Source of the DNA: Ktedonobacteraceae bacterium
GTDB taxonomy: Bacteria > Chloroflexota > Ktedonobacteria > Ktedonobacterales > Ktedonobacteraceae
Direction: 5' to 3'
Assembly (NCBI GenBank): GCA_014896635.1
Contig: JADBKA010000298.1
Coordinates: 1-5,209 of the forward strand
DNA length: 5,209 nucleotides
Position numbers and translations under genes: made by a program. A model generated the notes under the pieces. It did not search any database. It worked only from the letters and a program-made list of their open reading frames with translations, and was not told the DNA's origin. How positions within the stretch are numbered: position 1 is the first letter of the stretch; every line of letters begins with the position of its first letter. Shown one piece after another: positions 1 through 5,209 of this stretch.

Positions 1-52
1 CTTACGGGCACAGGCCCTCAACCTGCTGCGTATACCATTCCGCCACGAGGGC
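1..52 (-). tRNA. tRNA-Leu (anticodon GAG), 3' part cut off by window edge
   Basis: On the minus strand, starting at 52, the cloverleaf can be read directly. The acceptor 5' strand is GCCCTCG (52-46), followed by TG, a D-arm with GCG/CGC stem (43-28), and an anticodon stem GCAGG/CCTGT (26-22 with 14-10) around the loop TTGAGGG. The anticodon is GAG (19-17), which reads CUC/CUU leucine codons. The bases after the anticodon stem, GCCCGTAAG, open a long variable arm, as expected for a class II tRNA such as Leu. The rest of the variable arm, the T arm, the 3' acceptor strand and any CCA lie outside the window. Position 37 is G, so this tRNA is not a MiaA substrate despite the nearby miaA gene. Confidence 0.93.
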
Positions 53-74
53 ATCATAACAGATTACGCCAGAT

Positions 75-103
75 ATATTACACCTATCACGCGGCTTTGT
101 CAA
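75..103 (-). promoter_or_regulatory. Sigma-70-type promoter of the tRNA-Leu gene
   Basis: On the minus strand a perfect TTGACA -35 box (103-98) is followed, after exactly 17 bases, by TAATAT (80-75), a 4 of 6 match to the -10 consensus. Transcription would start near 68, about 16 bases before the mature tRNA 5' end at 52. The perfect -35 and ideal spacing make this the best promoter in the window. It indicates that the tRNA is transcribed independently of the upstream membrane protein gene. Confidence 0.72.
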
Positions 104-125
104 CGGTTTCATGCCAGTTTTTCAG

Positions 126-142
126 CAGGGCTGACCGCCCTG
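126..142 (-). terminator. Short hairpin after the hydrolase-like gene, weak terminator candidate
   Basis: The arms CAGGGC (126-131) and GCCCTG (137-142) form a perfect 6-bp GC-rich stem with a 5-base loop. It begins nine bases after the stop codon of the minus-strand gene that ends at 151. No T-run follows on the minus strand (the next bases are CTGAAAAAC), so it is not a classical intrinsic terminator. It may act as a pause site or 3' end protector between this gene and the tRNA promoter. Confidence 0.25.
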
Positions 143-150
143 TCATCCTG

Positions 151-1476
151 TCATTTGCCGCCGTTCATCTCCCTCCGGTAGTGCCGCAATAAGCCGCTGC
201 GTGATGACTCGACTGCTACAGGTGATCTGCCGGGCAACCGGAGACCGGGCCGCAGAGGAATGGCCTCGGTACAAGGGCTGCTCTCTCGTGCATTCTCGTG
301 ACCGACCGTCTGCTGTGCAGACGTGAGATCTGCTCCCTCCAGCGACTGGCCAGCGGAATCTCCCTTGCTGGTGCGGGAGAGCAGGCCACCGGCTACCGGT
401 GCTGTCCTGACCGGAAAATCAGGGAAGACGAGCTGCTCCGTCACGGGCTGCATAACCGGTAAGTGATGGCTGTCATCGAGTGGACCGTATTTGCTGAACT
501 GAGCAGTCGAGTATTGCGCCAGCGTTTCCGCCCCGGCTATCTCTTTCTCGCTGTTCTCGCTCTCATCCTCATTTCTCACCGGAGCTGTTATGCCGCGTCT
601 GAGCAACATTCCCCAGGCAGCCAGGACCAGCGCAGCCAGTAGCGCCAGGCCCGCCACGACCGCCTGGCCTGTCAGGCGGGACGAGCGTGTTTGCTGTTGT
701 GTGATCATAAGACCGGCTATTGCGATGGTGGGACTCTGCGCCTCGGTTGCGCTGGCGGTGCGCGTCGGTTGAGGCTGCGGAACAGCAGTCGGGACAAAGT
801 GCAACGCTCCGTGTTTCGGCGAAGAGACCGGGGGCGGCGTTGGCTGCGCCGTGGGTGAGACGTGAGGAGTCGGCGTCGGGGCCGGCGCCATCGCACGATA
901 GCGCTGCATCAGTGTAGAAACTTTGCCCGCCCAGCCACTGGCGCTACAGGCCGTCGCCGTTGCCACATATGGTCCACAGATCGTATAGACAGACGTCAGG
1001 CCACGATTGATGTAACGGCTCTTCACTATGTTGAACCAGTCAGTAATTGCTGCCGCATAGGATGGATAGATAGTGTAGCCATCGTGGGCGACTGGATAGT
1101 TGCTGCTGCCTTTCACTCCGCCGGGATTGCGGTCAGCGCGTCCTACTCCCGCTGCGCCATCATTGGTCTCTACATACCACACTGCCAGTGCAAAGGCATT
1201 GTCGATACCGCTTCGCTTTGCTGCCTGCTCCACCACCGTTCCGGTACCGACCATCGGGCTGCCCACGCGCGCAAAAATCGCATCTACCGTCGTAGCGGGC
1301 AGAATCGGCTGGCCGATCAATACACTTGTATCGGCCTTTCCGCTCTGTCCATGCTGCAACTGCCACAGCAGCGCGATGCTCCCCCCGACCAGAATGATAA
1401 ACATACTGAGAATCAGGAAGAGAGAGGTATGTGATTGCTTTTGTCTCGCCTGTTTTCCTGCCAGAAATCCTATCAT
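151..1476 (-). CDS. Membrane-anchored glucosaminidase/lysozyme-like protein with cytoplasmic tail
   Basis: Read from ATG 1476, this is a 441-residue protein. A short basic N-terminus precedes membrane helix 1 (about 17-38). An extracytoplasmic domain (about 64-196) has the pattern of glucosaminidase-type peptidoglycan hydrolases (GH73-like): candidate catalytic Glu103 in WYVETNDG, then NPGGVKG (117-123) in the place of the usual N-x-F-G-I-K, then a YPSYAAAITDW helix. Cys167 and Cys177 could form a disulfide. A Pro/Thr-rich linker (197-250) resembles a wall-spanning spacer. Helix 2 (about 271-292) ends in RR, and a polar, Ser-rich tail of about 147 residues with no recognised domain should be cytoplasmic. 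Start choice: AAGGA lies 5 bases before ATG 1476, whereas the upstream in-frame ATGs at 1569 (472 residues) and 1548 lack a ribosome binding site. Hydrolase activity is inferred; a non-catalytic wall-binding or sensor role is possible. The gene is divergent from the kinase gene. Confidence 0.85.
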   Translation of the reverse strand: MIGFLAGKQARQKQSHTSLFLILSMFIILVGGSIALLWQLQHGQSGKADTSVLIGQPILPATTVDAIFARVGSPMVGTGTVVEQAAKRSGIDNAFALAVWYVETNDGAAGVGRADRNPGGVKGSSNYPVAHDGYTIYPSYAAAITDWFNIVKSRYINRGLTSVYTICGPYVATATACSASGWAGKVSTLMQRYRAMAPAPTPTPHVSPTAQPTPPPVSSPKHGALHFVPTAVPQPQPTRTASATEAQSPTIAIAGLMITQQQTRSSRLTGQAVVAGLALLAALVLAAWGMLLRRGITAPVRNEDESENSEKEIAGAETLAQYSTAQFSKYGPLDDSHHLPVMQPVTEQLVFPDFPVRTAPVAGGLLSRTSKGDSAGQSLEGADLTSAQQTVGHENARESSPCTEAIPLRPGLRLPGRSPVAVESSRSGLLRHYRREMNGGK

Positions 1477-1481
1477 CTTCG

Positions 1482-1486
1482 TCCTT
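1482..1486 (-). promoter_or_regulatory. Ribosome binding site that decides the hydrolase-like start
   Basis: AAGGA on the minus strand, within a longer A-rich run, lies 5 bases upstream of ATG 1476. The alternative ATG at 1569 is preceded only by an AT-rich stretch (GTAAAATTTAG) without Shine-Dalgarno character. This favours the 441-residue form, which also places a membrane helix close to the N-terminus. A TACAAT box at 1545-1540 (minus), a 5 of 6 match to -10 but without a good -35, would give a transcript starting near 1533 and is compatible with the shorter form. Confidence 0.6.
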
Positions 1487-1642
1487 TTTTGAGATTGAGC
1501 CGTCGCAGCATTAAAATAATGTTGAACCGATTTTTCTTGATTGTACATGATCGAACAATGGACATGCATCTAAATTTTACCATGATATGTGAGATTCGAG
1601 CGGAAATCACGTTTCTCATAGGTAGTATGTCCCAGAGGGGTA

Positions 1643-1651
1643 TGTTATACT
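1643..1651 (+). promoter_or_regulatory. Extended -10 promoter for the kinase-miaA unit
   Basis: TGTTATACT matches the extended -10 pattern TG-n-TATAAT with one mismatch (TATACT at 1646-1651). No convincing -35 box lies 16-18 bases upstream, which fits an extended -10 promoter. Transcription would begin near 1658, leaving a leader of about 13 bases before ATG 1671. It lies in the spacer between the two divergent genes, so binding here could affect both. Confidence 0.42.
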
Positions 1652-1670
1652 GAGAAGCGCCGACCTGAGA

Positions 1671-4226
1671 ATGGGACAGGGCGGCAGAGCAAAAAGGGAG
1701 GGTGCAGATATCAGCAATCACAGCGGTCCGCGCACTTCACAGACCGGGCAGCTAGACCGGCGCACCTTGCTCAATAAGCGGTACGTTATTCAACGGACTA
1801 TCGGGCGAGGAGGCATGGGGGCGGTATATATGGCAAAAGACATGAAGCGCCAGGGAGCAATCTGTGCGATCAAGGAGATGAGCCTTTCGATGATCCCCCC
1901 CGCCGAGCAAGCCCAGGCGATCCAGAATTTTAAAATTGAGGCCAAGATTCTGTGGGGCTTGAATCACCCCAATCTGCCGGCCTTCACTGGCTTTTTTACC
2001 GAAAACGAGCGCTATTTCCTGGTGATGGAGTATATCGACGGCACAACGCTGGAAGATCTGCTTGAGAGCCGGGGACCGTTTTCGGAACGGCGCGTACTCG
2101 GCTGGGCGCGCCAGCTCTGCGATGTGCTGGAATACCTGCACAGCCAGAATCCCCCGATCATCTTCCGTGATATGAAGCCGGGCAATATCATGCTGACACG
2201 CAATGGTCAGATCAAACTGATCGACTTCGGTATTGCGCGCTTCTTTCGTCCCACCGGATCTCACGACACACAGCAACTCGGCACGCCCGGTTTCGCTCCA
2301 CCAGAGCAGTATGGCGGAGCGCAAACCGATGTCCGCTCAGATATCTACTCGCTCGGCATGACACTTTTTCAATTGCTGACCAATACACTGTCCGAAAGTG
2401 GCTTTGGTCTGAAAGACGTTCACGCCTCTTATCCTTCCATCTCACCCGTAGTAGCGCGAGCATTGGAGAAGGCGACCGCAGTAGAGCCACAGGATCGCTT
2501 CAGCAGCGTGGCGGAGTTTCGCGCGGCTCTGCTCGGCGTTGGTTTTGTCTTTGATAACGGCGACCTCGCCACGACGCCGCAGGAGCTGGCCGAACTCTGC
2601 TCTCGCTTTCCCGACGAGGCGGCGGATTACCTGTTTGCAGGCGAAATCGAAGCCTGGCTGCATGAACTCGCTGAGATAAAACTGGCCCGCGAGGTGCAGC
2701 GCATCCGCCAGCAGATTGACAATCCGCTGGAGGCCGTCGAGATGTTCCTCCAGGCCGTCATGGGCCAGCATGCCCATATCCGACCCCGCCTCAGCGGGGC
2801 CGCCGCTTCTCCTGTACCGCCCGCACAGACAGTCCCCCCGGCACAGAACGGCCCATCCGCTCCGGGTAGCCCAGGTGGCCCTATAAAAGCTGTTACTACT
2901 CATCACGGCCTGTTCAAAACAAAACAGGCATCTCCGGTGCAGGTCAGCCCGCGTACCCTCGACTTTGGCCAGGTCTATTCAGGTATTTCTGCTCCTCTCT
3001 CCTTGACCATTAATGGCGACCAGGGCCTGATCGTCAGCGGCATAATTCACACGAACGAATCCTGGATTATGCTCGACCAGTCGCGTTTCGATGGCATGAC
3101 GACGCGCGTCAACGTGCGCATTAACAGCACCAGACTGCGCGGATCAACTCACTACAGCGGCACAATCAGAATTTCCCCGGACCTGGAAAAGGCCAGAGAT
3201 ATCATCGTCACTGTCGAGGTGGATGTAATCGCTGGTCTTTCTCCAAATGGGAAGGGCCGCTACAGGCATGGTGGCAAGACAAACGGCGCGGATCTGAACG
3301 AGGAGATCGACGACGAGTATGACGAGTATGATGCGCTGACGATGGGCGCTGCCACTATCGGCGGCGCAACTCTTTCCCCTCAGGGAACACAACTCTCACA
3401 GCAGTTCCAGATCTTTAAACCGGTGACAACAAACGGCGCCTCTCAGGCCCAGGTCGTCCAGGCGACTCCCGGTCAGGCGACAGCGCTTACACAACAGCAG
3501 AGAAAGGACCAGGAGAACAAAATCAGGTACGGCCAGCCCGGCGCCGGGCATTGGGAACCCTTACAGGTGTCGGCACAACAGCGCCTGTGGCTGCAACGGG
3601 CTTCTACCTTCATTGCTGCGCTGATGGCCGCCTGCCTGTGGTACATGATTATCGCACAGTTGTCGCCATCCACTCATGCATCGCCGCTGCCACCGCATCC
3701 CTGGTATATTGCCGTGCTGGCAGGTTCGATCCCGGCTGCCACCAGCGGCGCGCTGCTCATCAGTAAAGCGACTTCCTGGTTCGCTAAAGAAACTAGCAGC
3801 CGGATGGCAACAGGCATGAGTGGCGCATTGCTCGTTCTGGCCGCCGTCAGGCTCATCTGGCAGATTGCCGGCCTTGCCAGTCTGCCTATTCTGCAACTGT
3901 TACTCATGTTACTTATATCCTCTCTCGCTGCAACTTTTTGCATCATTCCCACCGTCAGTGATTCTCTCCTGAAGACGGTTCGCAGGCTGCTTTCTCTCCT
4001 GACTTACCGTGTTGCGCTGACGGTTGGCGGTATCGCCGGTGGCCTGCTCGGCTACTGCCTGACGCTGGGGACTGTTTTGAGCTGGTTCATGCCCGCTGGT
4101 GTGCTGGCCGGCGCTGCTATCGCGCTCGTGCTGGTCTGGTCTGCGAGGCGAACACAACGAGCAAAGCAAGCAACGGCTCGTAATCAGCAGCAACAACCAC
4201 AGTCGGCGGCTCGTAATCAACCATAG
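1671..4226 (+). CDS. Membrane serine/threonine protein kinase with Ig-like domain and six C-terminal helices
   Basis: The 851-residue protein phosphorylates Ser/Thr, judging by an intact Hanks-type domain (about 38-289): Gly loop GRGGMGAVY (45-53), Lys68 in AIKE, Glu90 of helix C, catalytic loop FRDMKPGN (165-172) with Asp167 and Asn172, DFG (185-187), and APPEQY (209-214). Phe165 replaces the His of HRD. A helical segment (about 300-380) and a Pro-rich linker follow. An Ig-like beta-sandwich (about 421-522, starting near LDFGQVYSG) resembles ASH/BACON-type domains. A disordered stretch carries an acidic DDEYDEYD patch (about 547-554). Six predicted helices lie at about 646-664, 678-698, 714-736, 739-762, 781-806 and 808-824, followed by a Gln/Arg-rich tail. 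No helix precedes residue 646, so kinase and Ig-like domain should be cytoplasmic. ATG 1671 has only a weak ribosome binding site but is the only plausible canonical start. Kinase identity is secure; substrate and signal are unknown. Confidence 0.95.
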   Translation: MGQGGRAKREGADISNHSGPRTSQTGQLDRRTLLNKRYVIQRTIGRGGMGAVYMAKDMKRQGAICAIKEMSLSMIPPAEQAQAIQNFKIEAKILWGLNHPNLPAFTGFFTENERYFLVMEYIDGTTLEDLLESRGPFSERRVLGWARQLCDVLEYLHSQNPPIIFRDMKPGNIMLTRNGQIKLIDFGIARFFRPTGSHDTQQLGTPGFAPPEQYGGAQTDVRSDIYSLGMTLFQLLTNTLSESGFGLKDVHASYPSISPVVARALEKATAVEPQDRFSSVAEFRAALLGVGFVFDNGDLATTPQELAELCSRFPDEAADYLFAGEIEAWLHELAEIKLAREVQRIRQQIDNPLEAVEMFLQAVMGQHAHIRPRLSGAAASPVPPAQTVPPAQNGPSAPGSPGGPIKAVTTHHGLFKTKQASPVQVSPRTLDFGQVYSGISAPLSLTINGDQGLIVSGIIHTNESWIMLDQSRFDGMTTRVNVRINSTRLRGSTHYSGTIRISPDLEKARDIIVTVEVDVIAGLSPNGKGRYRHGGKTNGADLNEEIDDEYDEYDALTMGAATIGGATLSPQGTQLSQQFQIFKPVTTNGASQAQVVQATPGQATALTQQQRKDQENKIRYGQPGAGHWEPLQVSAQQRLWLQRASTFIAALMAACLWYMIIAQLSPSTHASPLPPHPWYIAVLAGSIPAATSGALLISKATSWFAKETSSRMATGMSGALLVLAAVRLIWQIAGLASLPILQLLLMLLISSLAATFCIIPTVSDSLLKTVRRLLSLLTYRVALTVGGIAGGLLGYCLTLGTVLSWFMPAGVLAGAAIALVLVWSARRTQRAKQATARNQQQQPQSAARNQP
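4174..4219 (+). repeat. In-frame 13-bp direct repeat at the kinase C-terminus
   Basis: CGGCTCGTAATCA occurs at 4174-4186 and again at 4207-4219. The 33-base offset keeps frame and encodes ARNQ twice, separated by a Gln-rich stretch, in the last 15 or so residues of the kinase. It looks like a small local duplication in a poorly constrained cytoplasmic tail. No function can be assigned. Confidence 0.6.
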
Positions 4227-4230
4227 AGGA
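4225..4230 (+). promoter_or_regulatory. miaA ribosome binding site overlapping the kinase stop codon
   Basis: AGAGGA begins inside the TAG stop of the kinase gene (4224-4226) and lies 5 bases before a TTG codon at 4236, but 14 bases before the next in-frame ATG at 4245. The spacing favours the TTG start. Overlap of stop codon and ribosome binding site suggests translational coupling of MiaA synthesis to the kinase. Confidence 0.65.
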
Positions 4231-4235
4231 CCTGT

Positions 4236-5165
4236 TTGCCAGGGATGAATACAGTATCTCGACCCCCATTACCAGTCATTCTCGGACCGACCGCTTCGGG
4301 GAAAAGCGCGCTCGGCATTCTGCTGGCGCAGCGTTTCAATGGCGAGATTGTCTCGGCTGATTCGCGCCAGGTCTATCGTGGCCTGGACATCGGCACGGCC
4401 AAAGTCACGCCGCAGGAGCGCGCGCTGGTGCCGCACCACCTGTTAGATATTGCCGAGCCGGGCGAAGTCTATACGGCAGCGCAGTTCCAGCGCGATGCTA
4501 TCGCGGCTATCAACGATATTCTGGCGCGGAACCGCCAGCCTTTCCTCGTCGGCGGTTCACCGCACTATATTCAGGTGGTAGTGGACAACCTGGAGATTCC
4601 TCGCGTTCCGCCGCAACCAGAATTGCGCGCTGAACTGGAGGCGCGCCCGCTGGCCGAGCTACTCGCGCAACTTGAGCAGCTCGATCCGCAGGCGGCGGCG
4701 ACTATCGCGCGCGATAATCCGCGCCGTGTGATTCGCGCGCTGGAGGTGTGTATCGTCACGGGCAGGCCGTTTTCACAGCAGCAGGGCCGCGCCAGGCCGC
4801 TTTATAAGCCGCTGCTGCTCGGTATTCACTGGCCGCGCCCGCTGCTCTACGCGCGCATCGACACACGTGTGGATGCGCGCGTGCGCCAGGGGATGGTGCA
4901 GGAGGTACGCGACCTGCTGGCGCGTGGCATCAGTCACGAGTGGCTGGAGTCGCTGGGACTGGAATACCGCTTTGTAAGCCGCTGGCTGCGTGGTATGTTC
5001 GCCAGCGAAGAGGAGATGGTGCAGCGGCTCAAATATGCCATCCATGATTTTACCCGTCGCCAGTTGAGCTGGTTCCGCCATGATCAGCGTATCCACTGGA
5101 TCGAAGGTGGTGAGAAAATGTTTGAAGATGCTGCCGCGCTGGTGCAGGAGTTTCTGTCAGGGTAG
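4236..5165 (+). CDS. miaA: tRNA dimethylallyltransferase (MiaA)
   Basis: MiaA transfers a dimethylallyl group from DMAPP to N6 of A37 in tRNAs reading codons that begin with U, in the cytoplasm. At 309 residues it is full length (the E. coli enzyme has 316). Visible family motifs are the P-loop GPTASGKS (17-24), SADSRQVYRGLDIGTAK (40-56), PHHLLDI (66-72), the segment IPRVPP, DNPRRVIRALEV (about 160-171), and the C-terminal RRQLSWFR helix. The usual GGTGLY motif reads GGSPHY here, a notable variant. The start is TTG 4236, supported by AGAGGA 5 bases upstream; ATG 4245 would shorten the protein by only three residues and keeps all motifs. The gene follows the kinase gene by nine bases with no visible promoter between, so it is probably co-transcribed. 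Its stop lies inside the left arm of a strong hairpin. Confidence 0.97.
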   Translation: MPGMNTVSRPPLPVILGPTASGKSALGILLAQRFNGEIVSADSRQVYRGLDIGTAKVTPQERALVPHHLLDIAEPGEVYTAAQFQRDAIAAINDILARNRQPFLVGGSPHYIQVVVDNLEIPRVPPQPELRAELEARPLAELLAQLEQLDPQAAATIARDNPRRVIRALEVCIVTGRPFSQQQGRARPLYKPLLLGIHWPRPLLYARIDTRVDARVRQGMVQEVRDLLARGISHEWLESLGLEYRFVSRWLRGMFASEEEMVQRLKYAIHDFTRRQLSWFRHDQRIHWIEGGEKMFEDAAALVQEFLSG

Positions 5166-5196
5166 ATTCGCTACTGGTAGCGAATCTGCCCTGACA
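5155..5196 (+). terminator. 19-bp hairpin overlapping the miaA stop, probable transcription end
   Basis: The arms 5155-5173 and 5178-5196 are complementary over 19 positions, with a single G-U wobble (T5163 with G5188) and a 4-base loop CTGG. The left arm starts in the last miaA codons and contains its TAG stop (5163-5165). What follows (ATAGCAAATTCTT) is AT-rich but lacks a clean T-run, and the minus-strand flank lacks one too. It is therefore either an atypical intrinsic terminator, an RNA 3' end stabiliser, or a palindromic repeat unit. Folding is near certain; the terminator role is inferred from position. Confidence 0.6.
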
Positions 5197-5209
5197 ATAG
5201 CAAATTCTT

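Noticed and set aside
1..52. Functional link between the tRNA-Leu gene and MiaA
   Set aside because: MiaA acts on tRNAs that read U-starting codons and have A37. This tRNA has anticodon GAG and G37, so it should not be a substrate; their proximity looks coincidental.
1..150. tRNA gene as an integration site for a mobile element
   Set aside because: No integrase gene, no direct repeat of the tRNA end and no phage or transposon genes are visible. The tRNA 3' end, where such repeats would lie, is outside the window.
862..1434. 190-codon plus-strand open frame opposite the hydrolase-like gene
   Set aside because: Its translation is rich in His, Arg and Cys with no domain character, and it lies fully antisense to a protein with clear membrane helices and a recognisable fold. 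It is a shadow frame.
1694..1712. Strong Shine-Dalgarno-like purine run (AAGGGAGGG) in the first codons of the kinase gene
   Set aside because: The only in-frame codon at suitable spacing is ATC at 1710, which is very rarely used for initiation. GTG at 1703 is out of frame. I kept ATG 1671, though the weak site before it leaves some doubt.
1895..1901. Run of seven C in the kinase coding region as a possible phase-variation tract
   Set aside because: Seven bases is short for slippage control, the frame is intact, and it encodes part of an ordinary kinase loop.
1752..2324. 190-codon minus-strand open frame inside the kinase domain
   Set aside because: It lies opposite the conserved catalytic motifs of the kinase, which fix the coding strand, and its product shows no recognisable feature.
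2908..2929. 7-bp inverted repeat GCCTGTT/AACAGGC inside the kinase linker region
   Set aside because: It lies mid-gene in a low-constraint coding linker, has an 8-base loop and no T-run, and is within chance expectation.

Overview
The window holds three protein genes and one partial tRNA gene, and looks like ordinary chromosomal DNA of a moderately GC-rich bacterium. Three things point to Chloroflexota, most likely a Ktedonobacteria-type lineage: a large serine/threonine kinase with an FRD-type catalytic loop, an APPEQY activation-segment end and a multi-pass C-terminus; a membrane-anchored glucosaminidase-like protein with a Pro/Thr linker; and the MiaA sequence style (IPRVPP). This placement is inference from sequence style, not a database match.

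Layout: positions 1-52 (minus) are the 5' two thirds of a long-variable-arm tRNA-Leu with anticodon GAG, cut by the window edge. It has its own promoter at 75-103. Positions 151-1476 (minus, possibly extended to 1569) encode a two-helix membrane protein with an extracytoplasmic glucosaminidase/lysozyme-like domain and a cytoplasmic tail of about 147 residues. The divergent spacer, about 100-195 bp depending on the start chosen, carries an extended -10 promoter for the plus-strand genes. Positions 1671-4226 (plus) encode an 851-residue protein: kinase domain, helical segment, Ig-like beta-sandwich, disordered linker and six predicted membrane helices. Nine bases later, 4236-5165 encode tRNA dimethylallyltransferase (MiaA), probably in the same transcript. 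A 19-bp hairpin overlaps the miaA stop codon and closes the unit.

How the genes may work together: the kinase and the wall-hydrolase-like protein share a divergent promoter region and both sit in the membrane, with the kinase domain and the hydrolase tail predicted on the cytoplasmic side. A link between kinase signalling and cell-wall remodelling is plausible but not shown by sequence. MiaA is a housekeeping tRNA-modification enzyme whose link to the kinase seems to be co-transcription only. I found no mobile element, CRISPR array or clear defence system. The most unusual items are the kinase architecture, the hydrolase with a long cytoplasmic tail, and the stop-codon-overlapping hairpin.
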